64,000 nucleotides of DNA from Streptomyces sp. HNM0574 (GTDB taxonomy: Bacteria; Actinomycetota; Actinomycetes; Streptomycetales; Streptomycetaceae): NCBI RefSeq assembly GCF_012726235.1, contig NZ_JAASAH010000001.1, forward strand, positions 791,991 to 855,990. The letters are read 5' to 3'. Positions within the stretch are counted from its first letter, which is position 1. Every line of letters begins with the position of its first letter. The notes under the pieces are model-generated. The model was not told the origin of the DNA and did not search any database. It saw only the letters and a program-made list of their open reading frames with translations. A program made the translations under genes and the position numbers. Of this stretch, positions 44,603-57,087 are shown piece after piece.

Positions 44603-47283
44603 TGGAGTCGGCTGAAATCCGCCGCCGCTGGCTGCGCTTCTTCGAGGAGCGGGGGCACACCGTCGTGCCGTCGGCGTCGCTGATCGCGGACGACCCGACG
44701 CTGCTGCTGGTCCCCGCGGGCATGGTCCCCTTCAAGCCCTACTTCCTGGGCGAGGTCAAGCCGCCGTACCAGCGGGCGACCAGCGTGCAGAAGTGCGTCC
44801 GTACGCCGGACATCGAGGAGGTCGGCAAGACCACCCGGCACGGCACCTTCTTCCAGATGTGCGGCAACTTCTCCTTCGGCGACTACTTCAAGGAAGGCGC
44901 CGCGAAGTTCGCCTGGGAGCTGCTCACCACCCCCGTCGACGGCGGCGGTTACGGCCTCGACCCCGAGCGCCTGTGGATCACCGTCTACGAGGACGACGAC
45001 GAGGCCGAGCGCATCTGGCGCGACGTCGTCGGCGTCCCGGCCGCGCGCATCCAGCGCCTCGGCAAGGACGAGAACTACTGGGACATGGGCGTGCCCGGCC
45101 CCTGCGGCCCCTGCTCCGAGATCAACTACGACCGCGGCCCCGAGTTCGGCGAGGAGGGCGGCCCCGCGGTCAACGACGAGCGCTACGTGGAGATCTGGAA
45201 CCTGGTCTTCATGCAGTACGAGCGCGGCCCGGGCCAGGGCAAGGACTACCCGATCCTCGGCGACCTGCCCAGCCAGAACATCGACACCGGCCTCGGCCTG
45301 GAACGCCTCGCGATGATCCTGCAGGGCGTGCAGAACATGTACGAGATCGACACCTCGCGCATGATCATCGACAAGGCCGGGGACCTCACCGGCGTCCGCT
45401 ACGGCACCGCCGAGTCCTCCGACGTCTCCCTCCGCGTCGTCGCCGACCACATCCGCACCGCCATCATGCTCATCGGCGACGGCGTCACCCCGGGCAACGA
45501 GGGCCGCGGCTACGTCCTGCGCCGCATCATGCGCCGGGCCATCCGGAACATGCGGATCCTCGGCTCCGAGGGCCCGACGGTCGCCGAGCTGACGGACACC
45601 GTCATCAAGGCCATGAGCCCGCAGTACCCGGAGCTGGAGACCGAGCGCAAGCGCATCGAGACCGTCGCGCTCGCCGAGGAGGCCGCCTTCCTCAAGACCC
45701 TCAAGGCCGGCACCAACATCCTCGACACCGCCGTCACCGAGACCCGCGCCGCCGGCGGCAGCGTGCTCTCCGGCGAGAAGGCGTTCCTGCTCCACGACAC
45801 CTGGGGCTTCCCCGTCGACCTCACCCTGGAGATGGCCGCCGAACAGGGCCTCTCCGTGGACGAGGACGGCTTCCGCCGTCTGATGAAGGAGCAGCGGGAG
45901 CGCGCCAAGGCCGACGCGCGGGCCAAGAAGCAGGGCCACGCCGACCTTTCCGCGTACCGCGAGATCGCCGACCGCAGCGGCGCCACCGAGTTCACCGGGT
46001 ACAAGTCCACCGAGGGCGAGACCTCCGTCGTCGGCCTGCTCGTCGACGGCGTCTCCTCGCCCGCCGCCCGCGAGGGCGACGAGGTCGAACTCGTCCTCGA
46101 CCGCACCCCGTTCTACGCCGAGGGCGGCGGCCAGCTCGCCGACACCGGCCGGGTGCGGCTCGGCAGCGGCGCCGTCGTCGAGGTGCGGGACGTGCAGCAG
46201 CCGGTGCCCGGCGTGACGGTGCACAAGGGCGTCGTCCAGGTCGGCGAGGTCACCGTGGGCGCCCCGGCGTACGCGGAGATCGACGTCACGCGGCGCCGGT
46301 CCATCGCCCGCGCGCACAGCGCCACCCACCTCACCCACCAGGCGCTGCGGGACGCGCTCGGCCCGACCGCCGCCCAGGCCGGTTCGGAGAACTCCCCGGG
46401 CCGCTTCCGCTTCGACTTCGGCTCGCCCAACGCTGTTCCCGGCACGGTGCTGCTGGACGTGGAGCAGCGGATCAACGAGGTCCTCTCCCGTGAACTCGAC
46501 GTCCAGGCCGAGTACATGGGCATCGAGGAGGCCAAGAAGCAGGGCGCGCTGGCCGAGTTCGGCGAGAAGTACGGCGACACCGTGCGTGTGGTGACCATCG
46601 GCGACTTCTCCAAGGAGCTCTGCGGCGGCACGCACGTGCACAACACCGCGCAGCTCGGCCTGGTGAAGCTGCTGGGCGAGTCCTCCATCGGCTCCGGCGT
46701 CCGCCGCGTCGAGGCGCTGGTCGGCGTCGACGCCTACCAGTTCCTGGCCCGCGAGCACACGGTCGTCTCGCAGCTCACCGAGCTGGTCAAGGGCCGTCCC
46801 GAGGAGCTGCCGGAGAAGGTGTCCGGGATGCTCACCAAGCTCAAGGACGCGGAGAAGGAGATCGAGCGCTTCCGCGCCGAGAAGGTCCTCCAGGCCGCCG
46901 CCGGGCTGGCCGAGGGCGCCAAGGACGTGCACGGCGTCGCGCTCGTCGCCGCGAAGGTCCCGGACGGCACCGCCGCCGACGACCTGCGCACCCTGGTGCT
47001 CGACGTCCGCGAGCGGCTCCAGGCGCTGCACGGCGCCGCCGGCCGCCCGACCGTCGTCGCCCTGTTCACGGTGACCAACGGCCGCCCGCTGACGGTCATC
47101 GCGACCAACGACGCCGCCCGCGACCTCGGCCTCAAGGCCGGCGACCTGGTGCGGACGGCCGCGAAGACGCTGGGCGGCGGTGGCGGCGGCAAGCCGGACG
47201 TCGCCCAGGGCGGCGGCCAGAACGCGGACGCCGTGCCGGAGGCCGTCGCCGCCGTCGAGCGTCTCGTGGCGGAGGCCCGCTGA
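44602..47283 (+). CDS. alaS: alanyl-tRNA synthetase
   Basis: Predicted 893-residue class II synthetase in the usual order. The catalytic core has [11 protein letters not shown] and [20 protein letters not shown], and the tRNA-recognition domain follows. The editing domain has the zinc sites HSATH (about residue 572) and CGGTH (about 674). The C-terminal oligomerisation and DHHA1-like domain contains Gly-rich [15 protein letters not shown]. The ATG at 44602 overlaps the previous stop. Its stop overlaps the ruvX ATG. Confidence 0.98.
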   Translation: MESAEIRRRWLRFFEERGHTVVPSASLIADDPTLLLVPAGMVPFKPYFLGEVKPPYQRATSVQKCVRTPDIEEVGKTTRHGTFFQMCGNFSFGDYFKEGAAKFAWELLTTPVDGGGYGLDPERLWITVYEDDDEAERIWRDVVGVPAARIQRLGKDENYWDMGVPGPCGPCSEINYDRGPEFGEEGGPAVNDERYVEIWNLVFMQYERGPGQGKDYPILGDLPSQNIDTGLGLERLAMILQGVQNMYEIDTSRMIIDKAGDLTGVRYGTAESSDVSLRVVADHIRTAIMLIGDGVTPGNEGRGYVLRRIMRRAIRNMRILGSEGPTVAELTDTVIKAMSPQYPELETERKRIETVALAEEAAFLKTLKAGTNILDTAVTETRAAGGSVLSGEKAFLLHDTWGFPVDLTLEMAAEQGLSVDEDGFRRLMKEQRERAKADARAKKQGHADLSAYREIADRSGATEFTGYKSTEGETSVVGLLVDGVSSPAAREGDEVELVLDRTPFYAEGGGQLADTGRVRLGSGAVVEVRDVQQPVPGVTVHKGVVQVGEVTVGAPAYAEIDVTRRRSIARAHSATHLTHQALRDALGPTAAQAGSENSPGRFRFDFGSPNAVPGTVLLDVEQRINEVLSRELDVQAEYMGIEEAKKQGALAEFGEKYGDTVRVVTIGDFSKELCGGTHVHNTAQLGLVKLLGESSIGSGVRRVEALVGVDAYQFLAREHTVVSQLTELVKGRPEELPEKVSGMLTKLKDAEKEIERFRAEKVLQAAAGLAEGAKDVHGVALVAAKVPDGTAADDLRTLVLDVRERLQALHGAAGRPTVVALFTVTNGRPLTVIATNDAARDLGLKAGDLVRTAAKTLGGGGGGKPDVAQGGGQNADAVPEAVAAVERLVAEAR

Positions 47284-47747
47284 TGCGCCGCGGCCGTCGC
47301 CTCGCCGTCGACGTCGGGGACGCCCGGATCGGGGTCGCCAGCAGCGACCCCGACGGGGTCCTGGCCACCCCGGTCGAGACCGTGCCGGGGCGGGACGTCC
47401 CGGCGGCGCAGCGGCGGCTGGCCGCGCTGGTGGCCGAGTACGAACCGCTGGAGGTCGTCGTCGGGCTCCCTCGCTCCCTCAAGGGGGGCGAGGGCCCGGC
47501 CGCGGCCAAGGTGCGCGCGTTCGCCGAGGAGTTGGCGAGGAACATCACACCTGTGCCGGTCCGGCTCGTCGACGAACGGATGAGCACGGTGACCGCGGCG
47601 CAGGGCATGCGGGCCTCGGGAGTCAGCTCCAAGAAGGGCCGTTCGCGTATCGACCAGGCCGCCGCCGTCGTGATCCTGCAGAGTGCGCTGGAGACCGAGC
47701 GGACCTCGGGCGAGGCTCCGGGGCATTGCGTCGAAGTGGTTGTCTGA
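47283..47747 (+). CDS. ruvX: Holliday junction resolvase-like nuclease RuvX/YqgF
   Basis: Predicted 154-residue RNase H-fold nuclease. The catalytic acids are Asp10 in LAVDVGDARIGVA, the Glu of VRLVDERMSTVTA (about 99) and the Asp in RSRIDQAAAVVIL (about 123). Members are linked to 16S rRNA 5'-end maturation and to Holliday junctions. It overlaps alaS (ATGA). The order alaS-ruvX-mltG-aroE is conserved in many bacteria. Confidence 0.93.
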   Translation: MRRGRRLAVDVGDARIGVASSDPDGVLATPVETVPGRDVPAAQRRLAALVAEYEPLEVVVGLPRSLKGGEGPAAAKVRAFAEELARNITPVPVRLVDERMSTVTAAQGMRASGVSSKKGRSRIDQAAAVVILQSALETERTSGEAPGHCVEVVV

Positions 47748-47880
47748 TCGCGATACGGTAACGTCTCGCGCGACACGGCAGCCGTCCGAGCACGAGTCGC
47801 CGTACGCGTGACCCGGTGAAGGGCGCGTACGCTCGCGCCACTTGGGCAACCGGCTGCCGCATGCCGGCACAAGGGGATCG

Positions 47881-49629
47881 ATGACTGAGTATGGCCGGGG
47901 GTACGGCTCCCAACCGTGGCACCCAGAGGACCCCCTCTACGGGGATCAGGGCGGCTGGCAGGACCCGTACGGCGGCGGACAGCATCAGGCCCCGCAGCAG
48001 CAGAACTACGCGGAAGCGCCGCAGTACGACGCCTACGGCTACGGCCAGGAGCAGGCCACCGGGCAGCAGTTCCCGCACTACGCGCAGCAGCCCCATCAGC
48101 CGCAGCAGGGGTACGACCCGTCCTACGCCGATCACTCCTACGGTGGCCCGTCCTACGGCGATCCCTCGTACGGGGAACCGTCGTTCGGGGGGCAGCACCA
48201 GGGCCAGTACGACACGGGCCAGGGCGCGTACGCCGGCGGCTGGGACCCCGCGCAGGGGGACGGCCAGGGGTACGACCCGGCCTACGGCATGGGCGCCACC
48301 GACCCGTACGGCATCCCGCCCGTCGGGCCGGAGCACCCGGAGCACCACGAGCCGGACCCGCAGGGGTACCCGTACCCGGAGCGGCAGCATCCGCAGGGCG
48401 GCCCGGGGCCCGACCCCGAGACCGGCTGGGACCCGGGCCCGGACCGCGGTGAGCACGCCTTCTTCGCGGGGGGCGACGAGGACGGCGACGACGGGGACGA
48501 CGTCCCCGAGGGCAAGGGGAAGGGCCGCGGTGGCCGGACCCGTCGCGGTGGCGGCACCAAGCGCCGCAGCGGCTGCGCCGTCTTCGCCATGACGGCCGTC
48601 GTCATCGGCGGCGTGGGCGCCGTCGGGTACTTCGGGTACGACTTCTACCAGTCGCGATTCGCCGCGCCGCCGGACTACGCGGGCAAGGGCAGCGGCGAGG
48701 TCACCGTCGAGATCCCGGACAACTCGACGATCTCCGACATGGGGAACGCCCTGAAAAGTGGGGGAGTGGTGAAGAGCCACGACGCCTTCGTGGCCGCCGC
48801 GACCGAAGGGGGCGGCGACCGCATTCAGAGCGGCACCTACACGATGCGGAAACAGATGGCCGCGTCCGAGGCCGTGAAGCTGATGCTCGACCCCGCCAGC
48901 CAGAATGTCCTGATCGTGCCCGAGGGCGCCCGCAACGCCCAGGTCTATTCGATGATCGACGACAAGATCGGGCTGAAGGACGGCACCACCGCGAAGGTCG
49001 CCGAGGAGAAGTCCGGAAGCCTCGGACTTCCTTCCTGGAGCGGCGGTTCACACGTCAAGGACCCGCTGGAGGGCTTCCTCTACCCGTCCCGCTACACCGT
49101 CGGCGAGGATGCCACGCCGGAGGACGTGCTGAAGCAGATGGTGACGCGTGCGGAGAAGCGTTACGAGAGCATCGGCATAGCGGACAAGGCGAAGAGCGTG
49201 GGCCTGGATTCGCCGTTCGAGGTCCTCTCGGTGGCGAGCCTCGTCCAGGCGGAGGGCCGCACGCACGACGATTTCCGGAAGATGTCCGAGGTGGTCTACA
49301 ACCGCCTCGAACCCGGGAACACCGAGACCAACGGCATGCTCGAATTCGACTCGACGTACAACTACGTCAAGAATCAGAGCGAGATCGATCTCACCGTCAG
49401 CGAGCTGCGGAACTACAACAACCGCTACAACACCTATTTCTACAAGGGGCTGCCGCCCGGGCCGATCGGAAACCCCGGCGACGACGCGCTGAAGGCCGCG
49501 GTGAACCCGGACGACGGCGGCTGGTTCTACTTCATCTCCCTCGACAACAAGACCTCGCAGTTCACGAAGACGTACAAGGAACACGAGAAGCTCGTCGAGA
49601 AGTTCCGGAAGATCCGCCAGGGCAAGTGA
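47881..49629 (+). CDS. mltG: endolytic murein transglycosylase MltG (YceG-like)
   Basis: Predicted 582-residue cell-wall enzyme that cuts nascent glycan chains and may terminate synthesis. The first 180 residues are an unusual cytoplasmic Tyr/Gly/Pro/Gln-rich region with SYG/PSYG repeats. An acidic stretch and a Lys/Arg cluster follow, then one membrane helix (about residues 229-251). A LysM-like part (EVTVEIPDNSTISDMGNALK) and the YceG domain with catalytic Glu near residue 457 (LVQAEGRTHDDFRKMSEVVY) come next, then YNTYFYKGLPPGPIGNPG. I chose the ATG at 47881 because the upstream GTG adds 13 residues with no ribosome site. A hairpin follows the gene. Confidence 0.94.
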   Translation: MTEYGRGYGSQPWHPEDPLYGDQGGWQDPYGGGQHQAPQQQNYAEAPQYDAYGYGQEQATGQQFPHYAQQPHQPQQGYDPSYADHSYGGPSYGDPSYGEPSFGGQHQGQYDTGQGAYAGGWDPAQGDGQGYDPAYGMGATDPYGIPPVGPEHPEHHEPDPQGYPYPERQHPQGGPGPDPETGWDPGPDRGEHAFFAGGDEDGDDGDDVPEGKGKGRGGRTRRGGGTKRRSGCAVFAMTAVVIGGVGAVGYFGYDFYQSRFAAPPDYAGKGSGEVTVEIPDNSTISDMGNALKSGGVVKSHDAFVAAATEGGGDRIQSGTYTMRKQMAASEAVKLMLDPASQNVLIVPEGARNAQVYSMIDDKIGLKDGTTAKVAEEKSGSLGLPSWSGGSHVKDPLEGFLYPSRYTVGEDATPEDVLKQMVTRAEKRYESIGIADKAKSVGLDSPFEVLSVASLVQAEGRTHDDFRKMSEVVYNRLEPGNTETNGMLEFDSTYNYVKNQSEIDLTVSELRNYNNRYNTYFYKGLPPGPIGNPGDDALKAAVNPDDGGWFYFISLDNKTSQFTKTYKEHEKLVEKFRKIRQGK

Positions 49630-49639
49630 CGCCTTTTCT

Positions 49640-49666
49640 CCCGGTGCCGGAACATCCGGCACCGGG
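49640..49666 (+). terminator. hairpin terminator after mltG
   Basis: An 11-base-pair perfect stem (49640-49650 with 49656-49666) with loop AACAT begins 11 bases after the stop. Confidence 0.75.
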
Positions 49667-49703
49667 AATTGGCGTGGGCGAGGTGTGTCCGGGATGTGAT
49701 GGT

Positions 49704-49733
49704 TTGACAGTCCCGAGCCGCGCTGTGTTCCAT
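49704..49733 (+). promoter_or_regulatory. possible promoter upstream of aroE
   Basis: A perfect TTGACA (49704-49709) is followed after 18 bases by TTCCAT (49728-49733), a poor -10. The 250-base gap before aroE otherwise holds only the mltG terminator and an AT-rich GGATATATG (49739-49747). Weak proposal. Confidence 0.3.
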
Positions 49734-49879
49734 GGGGCGGATATATGTGGCGGCCGCCTTTCCTGCCGGAGACAACGGCCCGCCGGAAACGCCCGGGCCG
49801 GGAAATGCCCGGCGCGTGGCGTCAGGGCGACGCACGCCGCGGAAGACGGCGCGCGGAACCCGCGGAGAGTGGAGGGTGC

Positions 49880-50743
49880 ATGGCTGACCAGGAAGCGGCG
49901 CGGCACAGGGCGGCGGTGCTCGGCTCACCCATCGCGCACTCGCTCTCACCCGTCCTGCACCGCGCCGCCTACGCCAAACTCGGCCTCACGGACTGGAGTT
50001 ACGGCGCGCACGAGGTCGACGAGTCCCGCATCGGCGCCTTCCTCGACAGCCTGGGCCCGCGCGGCGGCGAGCGCGCCGAGGGCGGCTGGCGCGGCCTCAG
50101 CCTGACCATGCCGCTCAAGCGCGCCGTCATCCCGCACCTGGACGGGATCACCGAGACCGCCGCCTCCGTCGAGGCCGTCAACACCGTCGTGTTCACCGAG
50201 GACGGCCGCCGCACCGGCGACAACACCGACATCCCCGGCATGGTCGCCGCCCTCCGCGAACGCGGCGCCGGCACCGTGGAGAGCGCCGCCGTCCTCGGCG
50301 CCGGCGCCACCGCCTCCTCCGCGCTCGCCGCCCTCGCCCGCGTGTGCACCGGCGACATCACGGCGTACGTGCGCAGCGCGGCCCGCGCCCACGAGATGAA
50401 GGGCTGGGGCGAACGGCTCGGCGTCCGCGTCCGCGTCGCCGACTGGGCCGAGGCCGACGAGGCGTTCCGCGCGCAGCTCGTCGTCGCCACCACCCCGGCC
50501 GGCGCCACCGACGGGCTCGCGGACGCCGTGCCGGACCACCCCGGCACCCTCTTCGACGTGCTCTACGACCCGTGGCCGACCCCGCTCGCCGCCGCCTGGG
50601 CCGCGCGCGGCGGCACCGTCGTCGGCGGGCTCGACCTGCTGGTGCACCAGGCGGTGCTCCAGGTCGAGCAGATGACGGGCGTCACCGCCGCCCCGCTCGC
50701 CGCGATGCGCGAGGCCGGCGAGGCGGCCCTCGCCGCCCGCTGA
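49880..50743 (+). CDS. aroE: shikimate dehydrogenase
   Basis: Predicted 287-residue NADP-type enzyme reducing 3-dehydroshikimate in aromatic amino acid synthesis. The substrate motif [16 protein letters not shown] is at about residues 19-34, the catalytic Lys in LTMPLKRAV (about 77) and the Asp in GDNTDIPG (about 116). The nucleotide loop is [15 protein letters not shown] (about 135). The usual NRTxxR NADP-phosphate motif is replaced by [11 protein letters not shown], a form I associate with actinobacteria. The ATG at 49880 has GGAGGG 3 bases upstream. Confidence 0.93.
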   Translation: MADQEAARHRAAVLGSPIAHSLSPVLHRAAYAKLGLTDWSYGAHEVDESRIGAFLDSLGPRGGERAEGGWRGLSLTMPLKRAVIPHLDGITETAASVEAVNTVVFTEDGRRTGDNTDIPGMVAALRERGAGTVESAAVLGAGATASSALAALARVCTGDITAYVRSAARAHEMKGWGERLGVRVRVADWAEADEAFRAQLVVATTPAGATDGLADAVPDHPGTLFDVLYDPWPTPLAAAWAARGGTVVGGLDLLVHQAVLQVEQMTGVTAAPLAAMREAGEAALAAR

Positions 50744-50864
50744 CGCGTCCCCCCGGTCCGCTCCCTGGACGGGGCCGGGGGAGCCGGCGGCCTCGTGGGA
50801 AGATCGGGGGCAGACCGTTCGCACCGCGAATTCGCACCCACGAATCAGGACACGAGGAGCACCG

Positions 50865-52045
50865 TTGAGCAGGTTGCGCTGGCTGACGGCCGGGGAGTCG
50901 CACGGCCCCGCACTGGTGGCGACGCTGGAGGGGCTGCCCTCCGGAGTCCCGGTCACCACGGACATGGTGGCGGACGCACTGGCACGGCGGCGCCTGGGCT
51001 ACGGGCGCGGTGCCCGCATGAAGTTCGAGCGTGACGAGGTCACCTTCCTCGGCGGCGTGCGGCACGGTCTGACCCTCGGCTCCCCGGTGGCCGTCATGGT
51101 GGGCAACACCGAGTGGCCGAAGTGGGAGAAGGTCATGGCGGCCGACCCGGTCGACCCGGCCGAGATCGAGGGCATGGCCCGCAACGCCCCGCTGACCCGC
51201 CCCCGCCCCGGCCACGCCGACCTGGCCGGCATGCAGAAGTACGGCTTCGACGAGGCCCGCCCGATCCTGGAGCGCGCCTCCGCGCGCGAGACCGCGGCCC
51301 GCGTGGCCCTCGGCACCGTCGCCCGCTCGTACCTGAAGGAGACGGCGGGCATCGAGATCGTCTCGCACGTCGTCGAACTCGGCGCCGCCAAGGCCCCGTA
51401 CGGCGTCGTCCCCGAGCCCGGCGACGTGGCCCGGCTGGACGAGGACCCGGTGCGCTGCCTGGACGCCGACGCCTCCAAGGCGATGGTCGCCGAGATCGAC
51501 AAGGCGCACGAGGACGGCGACACCCTCGGCGGCGTCGTCGAGGTCGTGGCCTACGGCGTGCCCGTCGGGCTCGGCTCGCACGTGCACGGCGACCGCCGCC
51601 TGGACTCCCGCCTGGCCGGTGCCCTCATGGGCATCCAGGCCATCAAGGGCGTCGAGCTGGGCGACGGCTTCGACCTCGCGCGGGTGCCCGGCTCGCAGGC
51701 GCACGACGAGATCGTGCGCGGCGCGGACGGCATCACCCGCTCCAGCGGCCGCTCCGGCGGCACCGAGGGCGGCCTCTCCACCGGCGAACCGCTGCGCGTC
51801 CGCGCCGCGATGAAGCCCATCGCCACCGTGCCCCGCGCCCTGGCCACCGTCGACGTCGCCACCGGCGAGGAGGCCCGGGCGCACCACCAGCGCTCGGACG
51901 TGTGCGCCGTCCCGGCCGCCGGGATCGTCGCCGAGGCCATGGTCGGACTGGTCCTCGCGGACGCCGTCGCGGAGAAGTTCGGCGGCGACAGCGTCACCGA
52001 GACCCGGCGCAACGTCCGCGGCTTCCTCGACGGCCTGGAGATCAA

Positions 52046-52049
<4 letters not shown>
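50865..52049 (+). CDS. aroC: chorismate synthase
   Basis: Predicted 394-residue reduced-FMN-dependent enzyme that converts 5-enolpyruvylshikimate 3-phosphate to chorismate. Family marks are [20 protein letters not shown] (residues 7-26), [31 protein letters not shown] and [19 protein letters not shown]. The start is TTG at 50865, with CGAGGAG upstream. It heads the aroC-aroK-aroB-aroQ cluster, in which each gene overlaps the next by 4 bases. Confidence 0.97.
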
Positions 52050-54110
<2,061 letters not shown>

Positions 54111-54132
54111 GCAAGGGCGTCGGGCACGGACG

Positions 54133-54162
54133 CCGGCCGCCCGGTCACCCCCGGGCGGCCGG
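54133..54162 (+). terminator. hairpin terminator after aroQ
   Basis: A 12-base-pair perfect stem (54133-54144 with 54151-54162) with loop TCACCC lies 22 bases after the aroQ stop. Confidence 0.75.
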
Positions 54163-54244
54163 GCGCTGTACCGTCCACTACTGTCACACCATCACGGCGC
54201 TGCGGGGGCAGTGCCCGCACACGCGAGACGGAGTTGGGGACCGG

Positions 54245-55207
54245 ATGCAGCAGGGCCGCCCGAGCGAGTACGGGGCACAGCAGCCCGTTCCGCTTCCGGA
54301 ACCCTTCCCCGCCTACGGCCAGGGCCCGGGCTGGAACGGCCCGGGACACCACCGCCCCCCGGCCCCCGGCGGCCCCCCGCCCCCACCGGGCCCGCCCCCC
54401 GCGGCCCCGGCCCCGCACGTCCCCCCGGCACCGGCACCCCCGGCCCCCGCACCCGGCGGCCCCGCACCGGCACCCGCGGCACCCGTGCCCGCGCCCGCGC
54501 CGTCCGGTCACCCGGGCCACCCCGCGCACCCCAGCGGCCCCCCGCAGGGCCCGGGCACCAGTGAGACCACCGGCCACATCCAGCTGCCCCGGGGCGCGCC
54601 CGTCGAGATACCCGCGCCCGGCACCGACCCGGAGCAGCTCGACGCCACCCGCGCCGCCGTCGCCGTCCTGCTGATCGGCCCGGCCGGCGCGGGCAAGACC
54701 ACCGTCGCGCGCCACTGGGCGGGCCGCCGCGCCGTCCCCACCGCGCACATCAGCCTCGACGACGTCCGCGAGTGGGTACGCTCCGGCTTCGCCGACCCGC
54801 AGACGGGCTGGAACGAGCACTCCGAGGCGCAGTACCGGCTGGCCCGCCGCACCTGCGGCTTCGCCGCGCGGAACTTCCTCGCCAACAACATCTCCTGCGT
54901 CCTCGACGACGCCGTCTTCCCCGACCGCCCCGTCATCGGCCTCGGCGGCTGGAAGCGGCACGTCGGCCCGGGGCTCATCCCCGTCGTGCTGCTGCCCGGG
55001 CTGGAGGTCGTCCTGGAGCGGAACGCCGAGCGCAGCGGCAACCGCAGGCTCAGCGACGAGGAGGTCGCCACCATCCACGGCCGCATGGCCGGCTGGTACG
55101 GCTCCGGGCTGCCGATCATCGACAACACCCGGCAGGACGTCGCCACCACGGCCCGCATGCTCGACGACGTCGTGGCCCGCAGCCTCGCCAGCCCGCCCAG
55201 CTGGTGA
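54245..55207 (+). CDS. proline-rich P-loop NTPase, nucleoside/RNA kinase-like
   Basis: Predicted 320-residue protein. The first 105 residues are extremely Pro/Ala/Gly-rich, with five prolines in a row and then PGPPP. The second half is an AAA-type P-loop kinase: Walker A GPAGAGKTTVARHW (about residue 142), then AHISLDDVREWVRSGF, an RxTCGFAARNFL helix and VVLERNAERSGNRRLS. The core resembles small kinases of the zeta-toxin or polynucleotide-kinase type, but no substrate can be named. Its polyproline runs should need EF-P for translation, and efp lies two genes downstream. Confidence 0.85.
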   Translation: MQQGRPSEYGAQQPVPLPEPFPAYGQGPGWNGPGHHRPPAPGGPPPPPGPPPAAPAPHVPPAPAPPAPAPGGPAPAPAAPVPAPAPSGHPGHPAHPSGPPQGPGTSETTGHIQLPRGAPVEIPAPGTDPEQLDATRAAVAVLLIGPAGAGKTTVARHWAGRRAVPTAHISLDDVREWVRSGFADPQTGWNEHSEAQYRLARRTCGFAARNFLANNISCVLDDAVFPDRPVIGLGGWKRHVGPGLIPVVLLPGLEVVLERNAERSGNRRLSDEEVATIHGRMAGWYGSGLPIIDNTRQDVATTARMLDDVVARSLASPPSW

Positions 55208-55322
55208 ACCGCCCCCGCGCCGCCCGGGAACGGGGCGGCGCGGCAGGCCCCCGGAAGGCCGCCGTCCCCCGCACGGACCCGCTCACCCGGCTGCCCGCGT
55301 GCGCGCTCCGTACGCTCGGCAC

Positions 55323-56450
55323 ATGTCCGAGGTGCATGTGGTCCGCCGGTCTCAACTGCGCGAGCGCTGCGCCGCGAGCGCGGCCCCGGGCGGCCAGGCC
55401 GACGCGGTGCTCGTCTCACGGCCCGCCAACATCCGCTATCTGACCGGCCGCAGCCCCCGCGGCGCCGCCCTGCTGCTCGGCGCGGACGGGCAGGACACCC
55501 TGATCGGCCCGGCCGAACCCGACCGCCCCTGCGACGACGGCAGCCACCCGTCCGACGACCTGCGCACCTGCGAGCTCTCCGCGCCCGACGGCGACACCGC
55601 CGTCGCCGCCGCCGACCTCGCGGTACGCACCGGCGCCCGCAGCCTCGGCGTCGAGGAGTACCACCTCACCGTCGCCCGGCACCGCGCCCTGGCCTCCGTC
55701 GCCCCCGGGCTGCGGCTGACCGACCTGGCGTGCGCCGTCGAACAGCAGCGGGTGGTCAAGGACGAGGAGGAGATCGCCGCCCTGCGGGTCGCGGCGGAGA
55801 TCACCGACCAGGCGCTCGGCGAGCTCCTGGAGTCGATCCTCGTCGGCCGCACCGAGCGGCACCTCGCGCTCGAACTGGAGCGCCGCCTCATCGACCACGG
55901 CGCCGAGGGCCCCGCCTTCCCCACCTCCGTCGCCACCGGACGCCACTCGGGGCTGGCCCGGCACAAGCCCACGGACCGGCGCGTGGAGGAGGGCGACTTC
56001 CTCACCGTGCGACTGGGCGCCCGGTACCGCGGCTACCGTTGCCAGATCGGCCGTACGTTCGTCATCGGCACCGCGCCGGAGGACTGGCAGGTCGACCTGT
56101 ACGACCTCGTCTTCGCCGCCCAGCGGGCCGGCCGCGAGGCCCTCACCCCGGGCGTGGCCTGCAGCGGAGTGGACCGCAGCGCCCGCCGCGTACTGGCCTC
56201 CGCCGGGTACGGGGAGGAGGCCGGACCGGTCACCGGGCACGGCGTCGGACTGGAAATCGGTGAGGACCCTCAGCTGTCACCTGCGGCCATGGGTAAACTG
56301 GACGATCGTGTGCCGGTCACCGTCCAACCGGGGGTTCATGTCCCGGGCCGAGGCGGCGTCCGGATCGACGACACACTCGTCGTCCGTCCTCAGGCGGACG
56401 GCGGACCCGAGCTACTCACCATCACGACCAAAGAGCTGCTCGCCCTGTAG
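55323..56450 (+). CDS. M24 (prolidase-fold) protein with a degraded metal site, probable pseudoenzyme
   Basis: Predicted 375-residue protein with the creatinase/prolidase layout: a small N-terminal domain (about 1-140) and a pita-bread C-terminal domain with [12 protein letters not shown] and [11 protein letters not shown]. Compared with active prolidases, the five metal ligands Asp, Asp, His, Glu, Glu read Arg230, Gln241, His306, Gln335, Asp349, and the second active-site His is Gly313. Spacing between the positions is fully kept. Loss of metal binding and peptidase activity is therefore likely, and a binding role is the best guess. Such a gene commonly precedes efp and is usually annotated as Xaa-Pro peptidase. 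I chose the ATG at 55323 over one 24 bases upstream. Confidence 0.9.
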   Translation: MSEVHVVRRSQLRERCAASAAPGGQADAVLVSRPANIRYLTGRSPRGAALLLGADGQDTLIGPAEPDRPCDDGSHPSDDLRTCELSAPDGDTAVAAADLAVRTGARSLGVEEYHLTVARHRALASVAPGLRLTDLACAVEQQRVVKDEEEIAALRVAAEITDQALGELLESILVGRTERHLALELERRLIDHGAEGPAFPTSVATGRHSGLARHKPTDRRVEEGDFLTVRLGARYRGYRCQIGRTFVIGTAPEDWQVDLYDLVFAAQRAGREALTPGVACSGVDRSARRVLASAGYGEEAGPVTGHGVGLEIGEDPQLSPAAMGKLDDRVPVTVQPGVHVPGRGGVRIDDTLVVRPQADGGPELLTITTKELLAL

Positions 56451-56518
56451 CCCGACGGGCCTGCGGGGCGCTTCAGTGCTTTGGTCCCGCAGCAGCAGTC
56501 TCAGGAGATTCCGCGACC

Positions 56519-57085
56519 GTGGCATCCACGAACGACCTCAAGAACGGCATGGTGCTCAAGCTCGACGGCGACCAGCTCTGGTCCGTCGTCGAGTTTCAGC
56601 ACGTCAAGCCCGGCAAGGGTCCCGCCTTTGTCCGTACGAAGCTGAAGAACGTCCTCTCCGGCAAGATCGTCGACAAGACGTTCAACGCGGGCACCAAGGT
56701 CGAGACGGCCACTGTGGACCGCCGGGGTATGCAGTTCAGCTACAAGGACGGCGACTACTTCGTCTTCATGGACATGGACACGTACGACCAGATCCATGTC
56801 TCCCCCGAGGTCGCCGGCGACGCCGCCAACTACCTGCTCGAGGGCTTCGAGGCGACGGTGGCCATGTACCAGGGCAACCCGCTCTCGGTCGAGCTCCCGG
56901 CCGCCGTCGAGCTGGTCATCGCAGAGACCGAGCCCGGCGTGCAGGGCGACCGCTCCACCGGCGGCTCCAAGCCGGCCACCCTGGAGACCGGCTACCAGGT
57001 CGCCGTCCCGCTCTTCATCACCACGGGTGAGAAGATCAAGGTCGACACCCGCTCCGGCGAATACCTCGGCCGGGTGAACAGCTAA
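56519..57085 (+). CDS. efp: translation elongation factor P
   Basis: Predicted 188-residue three-domain factor that helps ribosomes through polyproline stretches. The tip loop of domain I reads [12 protein letters not shown] with the functional Lys near residue 34, in the PGKGP form described for actinobacterial EF-P that works without lysine modification. Domain II-III motifs include [17 protein letters not shown] and [19 protein letters not shown]. The GTG at 56519 has CAGGAGA upstream. nusB starts 2 bases after its stop. Confidence 0.97.
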   Translation: MASTNDLKNGMVLKLDGDQLWSVVEFQHVKPGKGPAFVRTKLKNVLSGKIVDKTFNAGTKVETATVDRRGMQFSYKDGDYFVFMDMDTYDQIHVSPEVAGDAANYLLEGFEATVAMYQGNPLSVELPAAVELVIAETEPGVQGDRSTGGSKPATLETGYQVAVPLFITTGEKIKVDTRSGEYLGRVNS

Positions 57086-57087
57086 CC

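Noticed and set aside
48112..48200. The SYG-coding repeats in mltG as a CRISPR or microsatellite array
   Set aside because: The repeats are imperfect, in frame, about 12-15 bases long and lack spacers; they encode a protein repeat.
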